This document shows positions 1-9,607 of a stretch of 64,000 nucleotides of DNA, in pieces. Each line of letters starts with the position of its first letter. Position 1 is the first letter of the stretch. Both the position numbers and the translations under genes were made by a program. The notes under the pieces were generated by a model. That model had not been told where the DNA came from. It saw only the letters and a program-made list of their open reading frames with translations, and made no database searches. Origin of the DNA: Betaproteobacteria bacterium. GTDB lineage: Bacteria; Pseudomonadota; Gammaproteobacteria; Burkholderiales; Burkholderiaceae. The stretch spans positions 53,470 to 117,469 of the forward strand of contig RFMZ01000212.1 in NCBI GenBank assembly GCA_009927445.1, in the 5' to 3' direction.

Positions 1-276
1 TTTGGCAAATTGGGCGGCTGAGTAAGTTTCCCAAGGATCTCTGATATCAATGCCATGGTGAGGCACTTGCAACTGCTCAGCCATACTCGGCTTTGCTGTG
101 CCAATATTTAACCCCCTGTAGACTAAAGCTGAATCCATACTAATTAATTCAATCTGGATATTTTTTTGTAGTGCTTGACTAGTCACTTCCAACGATAATT
201 GACTTTTTCCACTGGCAGTTGGCCCAACGATGACTAGTATCTGGTTAAGTGCCGAATCATTTTCAAATGGAGTCAT
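1..276 (-). CDS. miaA: tRNA dimethylallyltransferase MiaA (N-terminal part, cut by window edge)
   Basis: Reading the minus strand from the ATG at 276 gives 92 codons without a stop, running off the window. The protein starts [18 protein letters not shown] and carries the P-loop GPTASGKS at about residues 19-26, followed by [19 protein letters not shown], the conserved MiaA substrate-tRNA region. MiaA transfers a dimethylallyl group to A37 of tRNAs that read codons starting with U. The start overlaps the mutL stop as TAATG, so the two are probably translationally coupled; mutL-miaA adjacency is common in proteobacteria. The C-terminal two thirds are outside the window. Confidence 0.9.
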   Translation of the reverse strand, partial: MTPFENDSALNQILVIVGPTASGKSQLSLEVTSQALQKNIQIELISMDSALVYRGLNIGTAKPSMAEQLQVPHHGIDIRDPWETYSAAQFAK

Positions 277-2084
277 TAACGACCCCGCATAAATAACTTA
301 TCCAAGTCTGCTACCGATAATTGAATCCATGTCGGCCTGCCATGATTACATTGGTCGGCTCGATCGGTTTGTTCCATTTGACGCAATAAGGCATTCATTT
401 CAGGAATCGTTAATAGTCGATGGGCGCGAACTGCTGCGTGGCAGGCTTTTGAAGCCAGCTTTTCATGTTGTGCCGCGTTGATGGTAGCACTAGATCCGAG
501 TTGCTCTAAATCGAGGAGTAATTGTCGAATCAATTGAGCTGGATCTGATTTACTCATTAATGCGGGTAATGATCGAATGACTAATTGTTCAGGCCCAAGC
601 TCAGATATATCAAAGCCCAGTTGAATGAGGCTGGAGTGATATTCATTCAATGTACTGATTTCAATTCGACTCGCATTGAGTACTACAGGAACAAGAAGTT
701 GTTGGGTGACGACAGCGGTATTTAAATCCGATTTATATTTTTCATAAAGAACGCGTTCATGTGCGGCGTGCATATCAACAAGTACGATGCCTTGTTGATT
801 TTGCGCCAAGATATAAATTCCAGCTAACTGCGCAATTGCCTGCCCTAGAGGCTGGTCGTTTTCTTGAGGGACCTCTGAATAACTACTTTGGACAGAGTTT
901 AGAGTGGTGTTCGGTGTGCTAAAAAGTTGCTGCATCGAGTCTTTTACTGAGCCACTCATCGGCAGCGATAGCCGTTGATTTTTTGAATAAAACGGGGTGT
1001 AGCTTTGGGATTGAGGCGCAACCAATTTTTCTAATTGCTTAAATTGGGTAGTTGGGAGCGCCAAGTTTTCTAACGTGGGTAAGCTCGCCTCTCCCTGGCC
1101 AGCCCCATGAGCTAAGCGGTCTTGAATGGTGTGGAAGACAAATTGGTGGACTGCCCTACTATCCCGAAAACGAACCTCAATTTTGGCGGGATGCACATTC
1201 ACATCAACCAACTCAGGATTAATAGTTAAGCACAGAAGGAGAATGGGTTGTCGATCGCCATGCAGCACATCTTGATAGGCGCTACGGATAGCGTGATTAA
1301 TCAGCTTATCTTTGACGAATCGTTGATTAATAAAGATATATTGCTGATCAGCCCTTGCTCGGCTAGCTGTTGGTGAGCCGATAAAGCCTGCTAGTTGAAT
1401 TAACGCATTACCACTTTGTACGGCAAGTTTTGCTGCTTCAAATTCAGGTCCGAGAATATCAGTTGCGCGGCGATTTAAATCAGCAGCTATCCATCGGTGA
1501 AGGGCTTTACCGTTATGCCAAATTGCAAAGCTAGTTTGAGGATTTGCCAGGGCCACCCGTTTAATCGCTTCGATACAGTGACCCAATTCGGTGGCGTGCG
1601 ACTTGAGAAATTTTCGTCTAGCTGGAGTATTAAAAAAAAGATCGGCTACATCCACTCGGGAGCCAATATCTCCAGCAGCCGGCTGAACCTTTTGATGAGC
1701 GCTATCAATTTCCCAAGCGTGTTCATCATGGAGTGTACGGGAGGTAAAAATTGTTCTTGAAACAGATGCAATAGAGGCGAGGGCCTCTCCCCTAAAGCCC
1801 ATCGTGCGGACGGACTCCAGATCTTCTAGAGATCTAATTTTACTCGTAGCATGTCTTGTTAAAGCTAACCGGAGTTCGGCTGCGGGTATCCCGACGCCAT
1901 CATCACTAATCACAATACGCGAAGTGCCACCATCTTCAAGGCGAATCTGAATCTGAGAGGCATTGGCATCGACAGCATTTTCTAACAATTCTTTGACAAC
2001 TGCTGCTGGTCGTTCAATCACCTCCCCAGCTGCAATTTGACTAATTAACTGATTTGGTAGTTCTAGAATAGGTTGTCGTGACAT
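276..2084 (-). CDS. mutL: DNA mismatch repair protein MutL, endonuclease-type
   Basis: 602 residues. The N-terminal GHKL ATPase domain shows E32 and N36 in [16 protein letters not shown] at about 61-66 and [10 protein letters not shown] at about 96-105. A variable linker covers roughly 330-410. The C-terminal dimerisation domain contains [12 protein letters not shown] at 437-448, which fits the metal-dependent endonuclease motif D-(Q/M)-H-A-x2-E-x4-E, and CNHGRPTW near residue 579, the partner CPHGRP-like motif. MutL proteins with these motifs nick DNA themselves and normally occur in bacteria without MutH; E. coli MutL lacks them. It lies upstream of miaA with a one-base overlap. The ATG at 2084 has a divergent neighbour 48 bp away. 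Confidence 0.95.
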   Translation of the reverse strand: MSRQPILELPNQLISQIAAGEVIERPAAVVKELLENAVDANASQIQIRLEDGGTSRIVISDDGVGIPAAELRLALTRHATSKIRSLEDLESVRTMGFRGEALASIASVSRTIFTSRTLHDEHAWEIDSAHQKVQPAAGDIGSRVDVADLFFNTPARRKFLKSHATELGHCIEAIKRVALANPQTSFAIWHNGKALHRWIAADLNRRATDILGPEFEAAKLAVQSGNALIQLAGFIGSPTASRARADQQYIFINQRFVKDKLINHAIRSAYQDVLHGDRQPILLLCLTINPELVDVNVHPAKIEVRFRDSRAVHQFVFHTIQDRLAHGAGQGEASLPTLENLALPTTQFKQLEKLVAPQSQSYTPFYSKNQRLSLPMSGSVKDSMQQLFSTPNTTLNSVQSSYSEVPQENDQPLGQAIAQLAGIYILAQNQQGIVLVDMHAAHERVLYEKYKSDLNTAVVTQQLLVPVVLNASRIEISTLNEYHSSLIQLGFDISELGPEQLVIRSLPALMSKSDPAQLIRQLLLDLEQLGSSATINAAQHEKLASKACHAAVRAHRLLTIPEMNALLRQMEQTDRADQCNHGRPTWIQLSVADLDKLFMRGR

Positions 2085-2132
2085 GGTGCTATTTTCTCAT
2101 GAAGACTTCAGTGTTCATTTGAAACTGGTAAT

Positions 2133-2807
2133 ATGCTTACCGTGGAACAATTAATTATATTCTTGCAGTTTTTAATGCACATAGGCGATCACCTTGGTGA
2201 ATATGGCGCCTGGTCATACGGCATTTTAAGCGCTATTATTTTTGCTGAAACAGGTCTCGTCGTATTTCCATTCTTGCCAGGGGATACCCTACTATTCACA
2301 GCTGGGGCATTTTGTGCCACCGGTCAGCTTAATTTATTTTTGTTGAATTTTTTAATCATTACTGCCGCCATACTCGGTAATACAGTGAATTATTGGATTG
2401 GGAAGTATTTAGTTACGCGGATGGAGATAAGCTCGATTACTTGGATTGATCAGGGCGCTTTAAAAAAAACCCACATTTTTTTTGAAAAACACGGCGGTAA
2501 GACAATCATATTAGCGCGCTTTGTGCCGATTGTAAGGACTTTCGCACCCTTTGTTGCAGGGGTATCGGGGATGAATTTCTCAAAATTTCAGCTATTTAAT
2601 ATTGCTGGGGCGGTATTTTGGAGTGGCTCTTTAACTGTTGCGGGTTATTTTTTTGGAAACCTTCCTGTGATTAAGGACAACCTGAATACGATCGTATTAA
2701 TTGGCGTTGGTGCGGCTGTGATACCGGTTCTTTTGACGGCCTTTGTGCGACTCATCCAGTTGATCCTTTCGAAAAAAAAGACTAATACATCAGAAATTTC
2801 TAGATAA
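2133..2807 (+). CDS. DedA family membrane protein
   Basis: 224 residues with several hydrophobic membrane segments. The family hallmarks are visible: an acidic residue in the first membrane region (IIFAETGLVVFPFLPGDTLL, about 38-57), the motif GNTVNYWIGK (about 85-94), and ARFVPIVRTFAPFVAG (about 127-142), whose arginines are typical of DedA/VTT proteins. Members sit in the inner membrane and are linked to proton-motive force and to undecaprenyl-phosphate or phospholipid translocation. The exact substrate cannot be told from sequence. It is transcribed away from mutL, across a 48-bp gap that must hold both promoters or leave one of them inside a gene. Confidence 0.85.
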   Translation: MLTVEQLIIFLQFLMHIGDHLGEYGAWSYGILSAIIFAETGLVVFPFLPGDTLLFTAGAFCATGQLNLFLLNFLIITAAILGNTVNYWIGKYLVTRMEISSITWIDQGALKKTHIFFEKHGGKTIILARFVPIVRTFAPFVAGVSGMNFSKFQLFNIAGAVFWSGSLTVAGYFFGNLPVIKDNLNTIVLIGVGAAVIPVLLTAFVRLIQLILSKKKTNTSEISR

Positions 2808-2921
2808 GCCCCTGACGCAATTGTGGATAGGCTGAGCAAAATAGCCCAATCAATTAGCTCGGATATATTGTATTGACTGAGGGGGGATTCTAGTACTTAG
2901 AACGATTGGGCACTTTGGCCG

Positions 2922-3764
2922 CTAATGGGGCTTCAACGTTCTTTCAAGATCCTGCAGATGTTCTCTAATTTCATCGGCATCCTCTGCTAGCGGCATATGG
3001 CTCAAGTAAGTTGCCATGTCCTCGATGGCAGGGCGAGTGTAGTCTAACTGTGCAAGGGCTAGACCACGGTCACGAATTTCTTCTATTTCGCCAGGCAGTA
3101 AGATAACTAGTCTTTCCTGAATACCTAGAAGTCGCTCCCACCGATCTTGATGGCTATAGACAGCTTTCAAATTCCTCAATAAGCGCGACAAGATTTCTCG
3201 CGCCCCAGAGCTTTTTAAGAACACACTCAAGGGGAGAGCCATTTCTCCGCGATAACCCTGGGCGTCTAGGTATGGATCTAGCATTGCTTGTAATTCGGTT
3301 TTTGATAGGGAGGCGCCAGTTGTAGGGTCCAGCACAACTTCACCTTGAGGCAATGAAACCCGAACTAAGAAGTGGTTCGGAAAAGAGATCCCTCGAATAT
3401 TCAAACCAATTTGCCCTCCCATTTCAAGCATAATTAAAGACAGGGATATGGGAATTCCACGACGAGTTTGCAGCACACTGTGCAGATAAGAGTTCTCCGG
3501 GTCATAGTAATCATTGGTATTGAGTTCAAAATGCAACTCTGAAAAAAAATAGTGTTTGAGATGCTGCAATTTTTGTAAATCTGTCGTCTCTGGAGTAAAT
3601 CGAGCGTTGAGTTTTTTTACCAGTGCGTCGATATGATCTAAAACTGCTTGAACATCCAGATCTGGATAGGCATGTTGAGCAACCGCAATTGCAGCCTCAG
3701 TCAGGGGTAAATTTTGATCTTCAGCAACCAAAGAGGCAAAGTAGTCAAGATGTTTAGTAGGCAT
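2922..3764 (-). CDS. SirB1 family protein (transglutaminase-like plus TPR-like)
   Basis: 280 residues. The N-terminal two thirds fit the SirB1 / transglutaminase-like core-2 family: YFFSELHFELNTNDYYDPEN followed by RRGIPISLSLIMLEMG and NHFLVRV, a pattern shared with the proteins encoded beside prmC and kdsA in enterobacteria. The C-terminal part (about 190-280) looks helical and TPR-like (LLRNLKAVYSHQDRWERLL). The usual catalytic cysteine of transglutaminases is not evident in the RRGIPISL stretch, as is normal for this family. Function is unknown. It starts five bases downstream of murJ and is probably cotranscribed with it. Confidence 0.75.
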   Translation of the reverse strand: MPTKHLDYFASLVAEDQNLPLTEAAIAVAQHAYPDLDVQAVLDHIDALVKKLNARFTPETTDLQKLQHLKHYFFSELHFELNTNDYYDPENSYLHSVLQTRRGIPISLSLIMLEMGGQIGLNIRGISFPNHFLVRVSLPQGEVVLDPTTGASLSKTELQAMLDPYLDAQGYRGEMALPLSVFLKSSGAREILSRLLRNLKAVYSHQDRWERLLGIQERLVILLPGEIEEIRDRGLALAQLDYTRPAIEDMATYLSHMPLAEDADEIREHLQDLERTLKPH

Positions 3765-3769
3765 GTAAA

Positions 3770-5329
3770 TTAACTCGCGTGTCTTAAAAATTCTTTAAAA
3801 CGAATTCCACAAATCCAAAGGGTCATGAAGTAGCCTAGCATTGCCAATGCCCCCCAAGCAAGCATTAGAAATATTCGACTCATTGGATTAGCGCTCATAG
3901 CAATCCAATCATGATAGTTTGCCCCAAAACCTAAAATGACTCCAAAAATCACAAGCCCCACGCCTAGTTGCACAAAAAACTTCCACCAGGCTTGCTTTCC
4001 AAAGGACACTCCTCCACGTCGGGCAAGCCCAATCCATAGCAAGGCTGCATTCAGGCAGGCTCCGACACCAATGGAAAGGGCTAAGCCGGCATGGGCAAAT
4101 AGAGGAACAAACACTAAGTTTAGAAGTTGCGTACAAATGAGAACAATTAAGGCTATTTTGACAGGTGTTTTGATATTTTGGCGCGAATAAAATCCGGGAG
4201 CAAGGATTTTAACTAAAATTAAGCCAATCAAACCGACCCCATAGGCTTGCAATGCAAGACGGGTCATTTCGACATCGTGGGATGTGAACTTGCCGTAGTG
4301 GTACAAAGCTGCCGCGAGAGGCTCACCGAAGATAAAAAGGGCCAGGGCAGCGGGGGTGGCTAGGAGAAAAGTTAAACGAATCCCCCAAGTAATCAATTGA
4401 CTAGCTAACTCCGTATGCCCTTGCGCATTCGCCTTACTCAAGCTTGGAAGTAGAACGGTACCGACTGCAACACCAAGTAAAGCGGTTGGAAATTCCATTA
4501 AGCGATCAGCATAAGATAGCCAAGAAACGCTACCTGCAGTCAGATGAGAGGCAATATTAGTATTAATTAGTAGGGAGATTTGCGCGACCGAAACGGCAAA
4601 AATAGCTGGCCCCATCAACTTCAGCACCCTTTTAGCATCTGGGTCGCTAGCCGCTTGGCGAAGACGTTGATACCCCAGTCCAATACGCGGCAGCAGCCCT
4701 ATTTTTATAAGAACTGGCACCTGAAGTATGAGTTGGCAGAGCCCACCCACGAGAACCCCGATTGCTAGAGCATAGATAGGGGTAGTTAATTGTGGCGCAA
4801 GAAATAATGCTGCAAGGATAATACCTACATTTAAAAGGGTGGGAGTCAGGGCCGGGATTACAAACCGTTGATGCGTATTGAGAATGCCGGCGGCTAATGA
4901 GACTAGTGAAATGAGCCCAATATAAGGAAACATGATTTGCGTGAGCACTACCGTAATTTCGAAAGTTTGTTTATCCTGAAAGCCAGTAGCGATTGCCAAA
5001 ATAAGAAGTGGTGCAAAAACAACGCCAAAGATAACAGTCACTAATAGACTCCAAAATAGCAGGGTTGAAACTACATTAATTAATTTTTTAGCCTGATCTG
5101 GTCCTTGGGTACTGTTAATCTCAGATAAGATTGGAACAAATGCTTGCGAAAATGCACCTTCGGCAAATAACCGGCGCAGTAAGTTCGGTATTCGAAATGC
5201 GACATTGAATGCATCGGTCATTTCGGATGCCCCAAAAGCACGAGCGATGAGAGTTTCCCGAATGAGACCAGTTACTCTGGAGAGCATCGTAATAGTACTA
5301 ACTTTGGCTGCTGCAGAGAGAAGATTCAC
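3770..5329 (-). CDS. murJ: Lipid II flippase MurJ (MviN)
   Basis: 519 residues, the usual length, with about 14 hydrophobic segments. The start is typical of MurJ: MNLLSAAAKVSTITMLSRVTG, then RETLIARAFGASEMTDAFNVAFRIPNLLRRLFAEGAFSQAFVP split over residues 23-65. These are the conserved N-terminal signatures of the MOP-superfamily flippase, including the charged residues lining the cavity. It moves lipid-linked peptidoglycan precursor across the inner membrane. In many betaproteobacteria murJ lies next to rpsT in opposite orientation, as here. The SirB1-like gene follows after five bases. Confidence 0.95.
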   Translation of the reverse strand: MNLLSAAAKVSTITMLSRVTGLIRETLIARAFGASEMTDAFNVAFRIPNLLRRLFAEGAFSQAFVPILSEINSTQGPDQAKKLINVVSTLLFWSLLVTVIFGVVFAPLLILAIATGFQDKQTFEITVVLTQIMFPYIGLISLVSLAAGILNTHQRFVIPALTPTLLNVGIILAALFLAPQLTTPIYALAIGVLVGGLCQLILQVPVLIKIGLLPRIGLGYQRLRQAASDPDAKRVLKLMGPAIFAVSVAQISLLINTNIASHLTAGSVSWLSYADRLMEFPTALLGVAVGTVLLPSLSKANAQGHTELASQLITWGIRLTFLLATPAALALFIFGEPLAAALYHYGKFTSHDVEMTRLALQAYGVGLIGLILVKILAPGFYSRQNIKTPVKIALIVLICTQLLNLVFVPLFAHAGLALSIGVGACLNAALLWIGLARRGGVSFGKQAWWKFFVQLGVGLVIFGVILGFGANYHDWIAMSANPMSRIFLMLAWGALAMLGYFMTLWICGIRFKEFLRHAS

Positions 5330-5378
5330 GAACTAAGTCACTTATTGTGTTGGGGTAGTAAAAAGTATCTGTCTAGGT

Positions 5379-5384
5379 TATAAT
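5379..5384 (+). promoter_or_regulatory. Perfect -10 box TATAAT, probable rpsT promoter
   Basis: TATAAT lies in the murJ-rpsT intergenic region. The hexamer 17 bp upstream (TAGTAA) is a poor -35 match, so the assignment rests on the -10 box and on position. It would give a leader of about 225 nt before rpsT, containing the tandem repeat at 5494-5541. Confidence 0.5.
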
Positions 5385-5493
5385 AGAGGATTAATGGTTT
5401 TCCAATAGAAAATCTTATTTTAATGATAGTACCTTGTGAGTATGTCGATGCTTCGAATCTTTATCAGGTATTTTATCAATGAGAGTGGAGATT

Positions 5494-5541
5494 GAAGTGC
5501 AATAGAAAAGAAGTGCAATAGAAAAGAAGTGCAATAGAAAA
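5494..5541. repeat. Three perfect tandem copies of a 16-nt unit in the rpsT leader
   Basis: The unit GAAGTGCAATAGAAAA occurs three times head to tail with no mismatch (5494-5509, 5510-5525, 5526-5541). It lies 75 bp upstream of the rpsT start codon and downstream of the likely promoter, so it should be in the transcript. A related single copy (GAAGTGCAAATAAAAC) is seen near 24331 after the desaturase gene. Confidence 0.9.
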
Positions 5542-5615
5542 CCACCAACCGAATATGTAACAAATGAGTAGTTCAAAAAAATTTATTAGAAACTGAAAGA
5601 AACTGAGTAAAACAT

Positions 5616-5882
5616 ATGGCAAATACAGCACAAGCTCGCAAACGCGCCCGTCAAGCAGTCAAGTTAAACGCGCACAATTCTAGTTTGAGATCTCGCTTGA
5701 GAACGGCAATTAAATCTGTTCGCAAGGCAGTTGACACTGGTGATAAAGCAGCTGCAGCAAAAGTTTTTTTAGCTGCGCAATCCACGATTGATCAGATTGC
5801 TGATAAGAAAATTATTCATAAAAATACTGCTTCACGTCAAAAATCCAGGTTGTCAGCAGCGATCAAAGCAATGGCTGCTTAA
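5616..5882 (+). CDS. rpsT: 30S ribosomal protein S20
   Basis: 88 residues, very basic and alanine-rich: [18 protein letters not shown] at the N-terminus, the typical SxLRxxxRTAIKxVRKAV core, and a C-terminal [18 protein letters not shown]20 binds 16S rRNA early in 30S assembly. It is monocistronic here, between divergent murJ and a convergent DUF3579 gene, with a hairpin terminator candidate about 100 bp downstream. The leader is long and repetitive; S20 autoregulates its own translation in E. coli, so leader structure may matter. Confidence 0.97.
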   Translation: MANTAQARKRARQAVKLNAHNSSLRSRLRTAIKSVRKAVDTGDKAAAAKVFLAAQSTIDQIADKKIIHKNTASRQKSRLSAAIKAMAA

Positions 5883-5981
5883 TCGGATTTTGCTGATTTT
5901 ATTTTGTTGATTTCATTTTGCTATCGAATTTGGAGATTTCCCCTTTTAGAATAGTTTAGTTTGTAGCAGTAAATGTCTGAC

Positions 5982-6008
5982 AAGTCCGCAATTGCGGACT
6001 TTATAGTT
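5982..6008. terminator. Perfect 20-bp inverted repeat between convergent rpsT and DUF3579
   Basis: AAGTCCGC-AATT-GCGGACTT forms an eight-pair stem with a four-base loop, followed on the plus strand by TATAGTTTT. Its place between two converging genes suggests a bidirectional terminator, though the T-tract is weak. Confidence 0.6.
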
Positions 6009-6030
6009 TTAAGTTGTTTGAACAAAAATT

Positions 6031-6324
6031 TTAGGAAGACGTCTCATTGAGCTCGATTAGGACAAGGTGATTGTCTTTCGCAAAATTGAGTACAAAATCG
6101 AGCGCTCGAACGTCAATATCTGCTAATTGTGTATCAACGATTACGCATTTAACATCCTCAATTGTTTCAGGCGTAACATAGGGTGAAAACGTAAATCTTG
6201 GATCCCCATCATCATCTGGGGGTCTAAATGAAGACATGACGCCACACAAACGGTCGGCCCAATCACTCGGCCTGAATACTTTACCGTTTGGGGTGATACC
6301 TTTGATGCAGTATTGTTTGGACAT
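6031..6324 (-). CDS. DUF3579 domain-containing protein
   Basis: 97 residues from the ATG at 6324 (MSKQYCIKGITPNGKVFRP). A longer reading from a TTG at 6366 is possible but adds residues unlike the family. The protein contains SDWADRLCGVMSSF and FSPYVTP followed by ECLVV-like VKCVIVD and a C-terminal FDFVLNFAKDN-type segment, which I recognise as the small DUF3579 family found beside rpsT and argF in Burkholderiales. No enzymatic motif is visible and function is unknown. It is divergent from argF and convergent with rpsT. Confidence 0.75.
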   Translation of the reverse strand: MSKQYCIKGITPNGKVFRPSDWADRLCGVMSSFRPPDDDGDPRFTFSPYVTPETIEDVKCVIVDTQLADIDVRALDFVLNFAKDNHLVLIELNETSS

Positions 6325-6455
6325 GAATGACGAATGAATTGATTGGTGTAAGGTAAGCGCTGTCAAACGTTAGTAATGAATCATATAGACTTGGATGACT
6401 ATAGCGCATTTGCGTGGCAATCTTAAAAAACCGTCATGACAAATTGATCTGATCT

Positions 6456-6470
6456 GATGCAATATGCATC
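6456..6470. promoter_or_regulatory. Inverted repeat upstream of argF, possible operator
   Basis: GATGCA-ATA-TGCATC is a perfect 6+6 inverted repeat with a three-base centre, 129 bp before the argF start, adjoining the direct repeat GATCTGATCTGATG. Arginine genes are commonly controlled by ArgR at palindromic sites of about 18 bp, but this sequence is not a convincing match to the enterobacterial ARG box. The assignment is only a possibility. Confidence 0.3.
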
Positions 6471-6598
6471 CGTGTACAGAAAACAAGAAAGGATAGTTGA
6501 AGCATCATAGGAGGGTAATTAAGGAATGTTGGTCGTTAAATAATAACCCTTGTAAGAAGTGGGTTGCATACAATAACTTTTTAGCTTAAAAAATAAAT

Positions 6599-7540
6599 AT
6601 GGAAAATAAAAACCACCCATTGAGGCATTACCTGCAGTTTTCAGACTTTAACGAAAGCGAATACGATTACATTTTGGAGCGAGCCAAGATCTTAAAACGC
6701 AAATTTAAAGCGTATGAGACCTGGCACCCCTTACACGATCGAACATTAGCGATGATCTTTGAGAAGCACTCCACTAGAACGCGTTTATCTTTTGAGGCTG
6801 GCATGCACCAATTAGGCGGCCACGCCGTGTATTTAAATACACAGGACACCCAACTAGGCCGTGGCGAACCCGTTGAGGACGCTGCACAAGTGATTTCTAG
6901 GATGACGGACATCATTATGATCCGAACTTATGGCCAGGATATTCTAGAGCGATTTGCAGCTAATTCGCGGGTGCCTGTGGTGAACGGCTTAACGAATGAA
7001 TATCATCCGTGTCAGGTATTGGCAGATATCTTTACTTATCACGAAGAGCGTGGCTCGATTCGTGGCAAAAAAGTTGCTTGGATTGGCGATGCCAATAATA
7101 TGGCCTATACCTGGCTTCAAGCGGCCCCAATTTTAGGCTTTGAGTTACATTTTTCAGGCCCCGTTGGTTACACCTTAGATCATCACAGAATTACCCAGGC
7201 CGAACAAGCCTGCTTAAAGAATTTTTCTGATCCTAAACAAGCCTGTGTTGGCGTTGATTTAGTAACAACTGACGTCTGGACGAGTATGGGATATGAAAAG
7301 GAAAATACCGATCGCCTAGCGGCTTTTAGAAATTGGATTGTCGATAATGACAAAATGGCGATGGCTAAATCAGACGCCTTGTTTATGCACTGTTTACCAG
7401 CACATCGCGGGGAAGAAGTTGCCTCGGAAGTGATTGATGGAGCGCAAAGTATTGTTTGGCAGGAAGCCGAAAATCGTTTACATGTCCAAAAGGCTTTAAT
7501 GGAGTTTTTATTGTGTGGCAAATTGAATGAATTGGTTTGA
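6599..7540 (+). CDS. argF: Ornithine carbamoyltransferase
   Basis: 313 residues. Carbamoyl-phosphate binding motif STRTR in EKHSTRTRLSFEAG (about 56-69), the HPCQ motif in NEYHPCQVLAD (about 134-144), the ornithine-binding SMG loop in DVWTSMGYEKE (about 228-238) and the catalytic HCLPAHRGEEV near 265-275 are all intact. The enzyme makes citrulline from ornithine and carbamoyl phosphate in the cytosol. argG starts three bases after the stop, so the two form an operon. The upstream 274-bp region contains an inverted repeat and a possible short leader. Confidence 0.97.
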   Translation: MENKNHPLRHYLQFSDFNESEYDYILERAKILKRKFKAYETWHPLHDRTLAMIFEKHSTRTRLSFEAGMHQLGGHAVYLNTQDTQLGRGEPVEDAAQVISRMTDIIMIRTYGQDILERFAANSRVPVVNGLTNEYHPCQVLADIFTYHEERGSIRGKKVAWIGDANNMAYTWLQAAPILGFELHFSGPVGYTLDHHRITQAEQACLKNFSDPKQACVGVDLVTTDVWTSMGYEKENTDRLAAFRNWIVDNDKMAMAKSDALFMHCLPAHRGEEVASEVIDGAQSIVWQEAENRLHVQKALMEFLLCGKLNELV

Positions 7541-7543
7541 AAT

Positions 7544-8770
7544 ATGACAGATATCAAAAAAGTTGTTTTAGCGTATTCGGGTGGTCTTGATACAAGCGTT
7601 ATCTTAAAGTGGCTCCAGGATACTTATCATTGTGAAATTGTGACATTTACCGCTGATTTGGGTCAGGGTGAGGAGCTTGAGCCAGCCAGAGCGAAGGCGA
7701 TTCAATTCGGTATTAAGCCAGAGAATATTTTTATTGATGACTTACGTGAGGAATTTGTCCGAGACTTTGTCTTCCCGATGTTTCGTTGTAATACAGTCTA
7801 TGAGGGCGAGTACTTATTAGGGACTTCAATTGCTCGACCATTAATTGCTAAGCGCCAGATTGAGATTGCGCGCCTGACACAGGCTGACTCGGTATCGCAT
7901 GGTGCAACTGGGAAGGGCAATGATCAAGTACGGTTTGAGTTGGGTTACTACGCTCTAGAGCCCGGTATCAAAGTAATTGCGCCTTGGCGAGAGTGGGATT
8001 TATTATCGCGTGAAAAATTACTCGCTTATGCCGAAAAACATGGTATCCCGGTAGATATGAAGCATAAGCAAGGGGGTGCACCCTATTCGATGGACGCCAA
8101 TTTATTACATATTAGTTTTGAGGGGCGTCATTTGGAAAATCCGAATGCGCAGGCTGAAGAAGCGATGTGGCGCTGGACGGTATCACCTGAAGAAGCGCCG
8201 AATGAAGCGCAGTATATTGATATCGAATTTCAAGGGGGAGACGCAATTGCTATTGATGGGCACCTGATGCTGCCCCATGTATTATTGGCTATGTTAAATG
8301 AGCTTGGCGGCAAGCACGGTATTGGCCGATTGGATTTAGTAGAAAACCGCTTTGTTGGCATGAAAAGTCGAGGCTGTTATGAAACGCCCGGCGGGAGTAT
8401 TTTATTAAAGGCCCATCGCGGTATTGAGAGTATTACTTTAGACCGGGAAGTGGCGCACTTAAAGGACGATTTGATGCCGCGATACGCTGCGCTCATTTAT
8501 AACGGTTTTTGGTGGTCTCCAGAGCGTAAAGCGCTACAGATATTAATTGACCATACGCAATTACGAGTTAATGGTGTAGTGAAATTAAAGCTCTATAAAG
8601 GCTCTGTGACAGTTGTTTCACGAGACTCAAAGGACACTCTATTTGATCAAAATATTGCCACCTTTGATGATGATGGGGGCGCTTATAACCAGGCAGATGC
8701 TGGAGGCTTTATTAAATTAAATGCGCTGCGATTACGGATTGCCGAAATTGCTAAGCGTCATCGACAATAA
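7544..8770 (+). CDS. argG: Argininosuccinate synthase
   Basis: 408 residues. The N-terminal PP-loop AYSGGLDTS (about 9-17) binds ATP, and [17 protein letters not shown] (about 118-134) is the conserved citrulline/aspartate region. It joins citrulline and aspartate, the step after ArgF. The gene starts three bases after argF and is followed 23 bp later by ppnP, so the three are probably one transcript. The final arginine enzyme ArgH is not in this window; argD is about 23 kb away on the other strand. Confidence 0.97.
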   Translation: MTDIKKVVLAYSGGLDTSVILKWLQDTYHCEIVTFTADLGQGEELEPARAKAIQFGIKPENIFIDDLREEFVRDFVFPMFRCNTVYEGEYLLGTSIARPLIAKRQIEIARLTQADSVSHGATGKGNDQVRFELGYYALEPGIKVIAPWREWDLLSREKLLAYAEKHGIPVDMKHKQGGAPYSMDANLLHISFEGRHLENPNAQAEEAMWRWTVSPEEAPNEAQYIDIEFQGGDAIAIDGHLMLPHVLLAMLNELGGKHGIGRLDLVENRFVGMKSRGCYETPGGSILLKAHRGIESITLDREVAHLKDDLMPRYAALIYNGFWWSPERKALQILIDHTQLRVNGVVKLKLYKGSVTVVSRDSKDTLFDQNIATFDDDGGAYNQADAGGFIKLNALRLRIAEIAKRHRQ

Positions 8771-8793
8771 CTGAAAGATCATCGGAGAATTTC

Positions 8794-9099
8794 ATGCAAT
8801 TTAACCAAGTAACTGTAGATAAGAAAGCGAATATTTTTTTTGATGGTAAATGTATTTCGCATACTGTAACATTGCCGGATCAAACCAGAAAATCTGTTGG
8901 CGTCATATTGCCAAGCACCTTACGCTTTGATTTAACCACTAAAGAAGTTATGGAAGTTGTCGATGGTACTGCGTTTGTAAGTGTTAACGGCGGCCAAGAG
9001 CAAGCTTACTTAGCCGGTCAATCTTGGGAAGTTGGTGCGGGCGGTTACTTTGTGATTCGTGCGGAAGCGCCAATACATTATGTCTGCCATTTTGACTAA
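8794..9099 (+). CDS. ppnP: Pyrimidine/purine nucleoside phosphorylase PpnP
   Basis: 101 residues, a small cupin. It matches the PpnP (formerly DUF1255, YaiE) family: MQFNQVTVDKKANIFFDGK, then KSVGVILPSTLRF, EVMEVVDGTAFVSVNGG and a C-terminal FVIRAEAPIHYVCHF. The family cleaves nucleosides with phosphate to give free base and ribose 1-phosphate. The start ATG at 8794 is preceded by a good ribosome site (CGGAGA). It follows argG by 23 bp. The link to arginine synthesis is unclear and may only be positional. Confidence 0.85.
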   Translation: MQFNQVTVDKKANIFFDGKCISHTVTLPDQTRKSVGVILPSTLRFDLTTKEVMEVVDGTAFVSVNGGQEQAYLAGQSWEVGAGGYFVIRAEAPIHYVCHFD

Positions 9100-9157
9100 C
9101 TAAGCGCTCATTGGATAGTGGCTAGGTTTTAAACTCTGTGGCCCCAATAGAGACAAT

Positions 9158-9607
9158 TTAAGGTCTAGGTAAACCTTCGACGAAACTACCTGGACCGAGT
9201 TTTCTTTTTGTAAACCATCCTCGGTTCATCTCTAATGCATAGGGGTTTGCTCTGAATGGGCAATGGCTCGACTCGCTAAGAGCTTCCATTTCAGCGATAT
9301 TAATAATTTTTCCACTAGCATCTATAAATGCGATAGCCAGGGGTATTTCTGTATTTTTCATCCAAAAGCAATGGCTTAGCTTGTCATTAAACACAAATAA
9401 CATTCCTTGATTTTCTGGCAGTTCTTTGCGGTACATTAAGCCCATTTGTTGGCTAGCGGGCGTACTGGCAACTTCAGCCTTAATGATTTCTTGATTTATT
9501 TTTAAGGTAATTGATGGAAGAGGCGCGCCATAGCACGTTGCTGCAATTATTGATAACGAAATCAGTTGCGCAAGTAAGAGGCTACATTTGATTAAATTAT
9601 TTAGCAT
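9158..9607 (-). CDS. Exported DUF192 domain protein
   Basis: 149 residues. The first 27 residues form a signal peptide (LLLAQLISLSIIAATCYGA, with cleavage likely after CYGA). The rest is a DUF192 domain: VASTPASQQMGLMYRKELPE, GMLFVF, HCFWMKNTEIPLAIAFID and a C-terminal NRGWFTKRKLGPG. DUF192 proteins are small periplasmic or cell-surface proteins of unknown role. The gene runs opposite to the 457-residue unknown gene and shares a 236-bp divergent region with it. Confidence 0.8.
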   Translation of the reverse strand: MLNNLIKCSLLLAQLISLSIIAATCYGAPLPSITLKINQEIIKAEVASTPASQQMGLMYRKELPENQGMLFVFNDKLSHCFWMKNTEIPLAIAFIDASGKIINIAEMEALSESSHCPFRANPYALEMNRGWFTKRKLGPGSFVEGLPRP

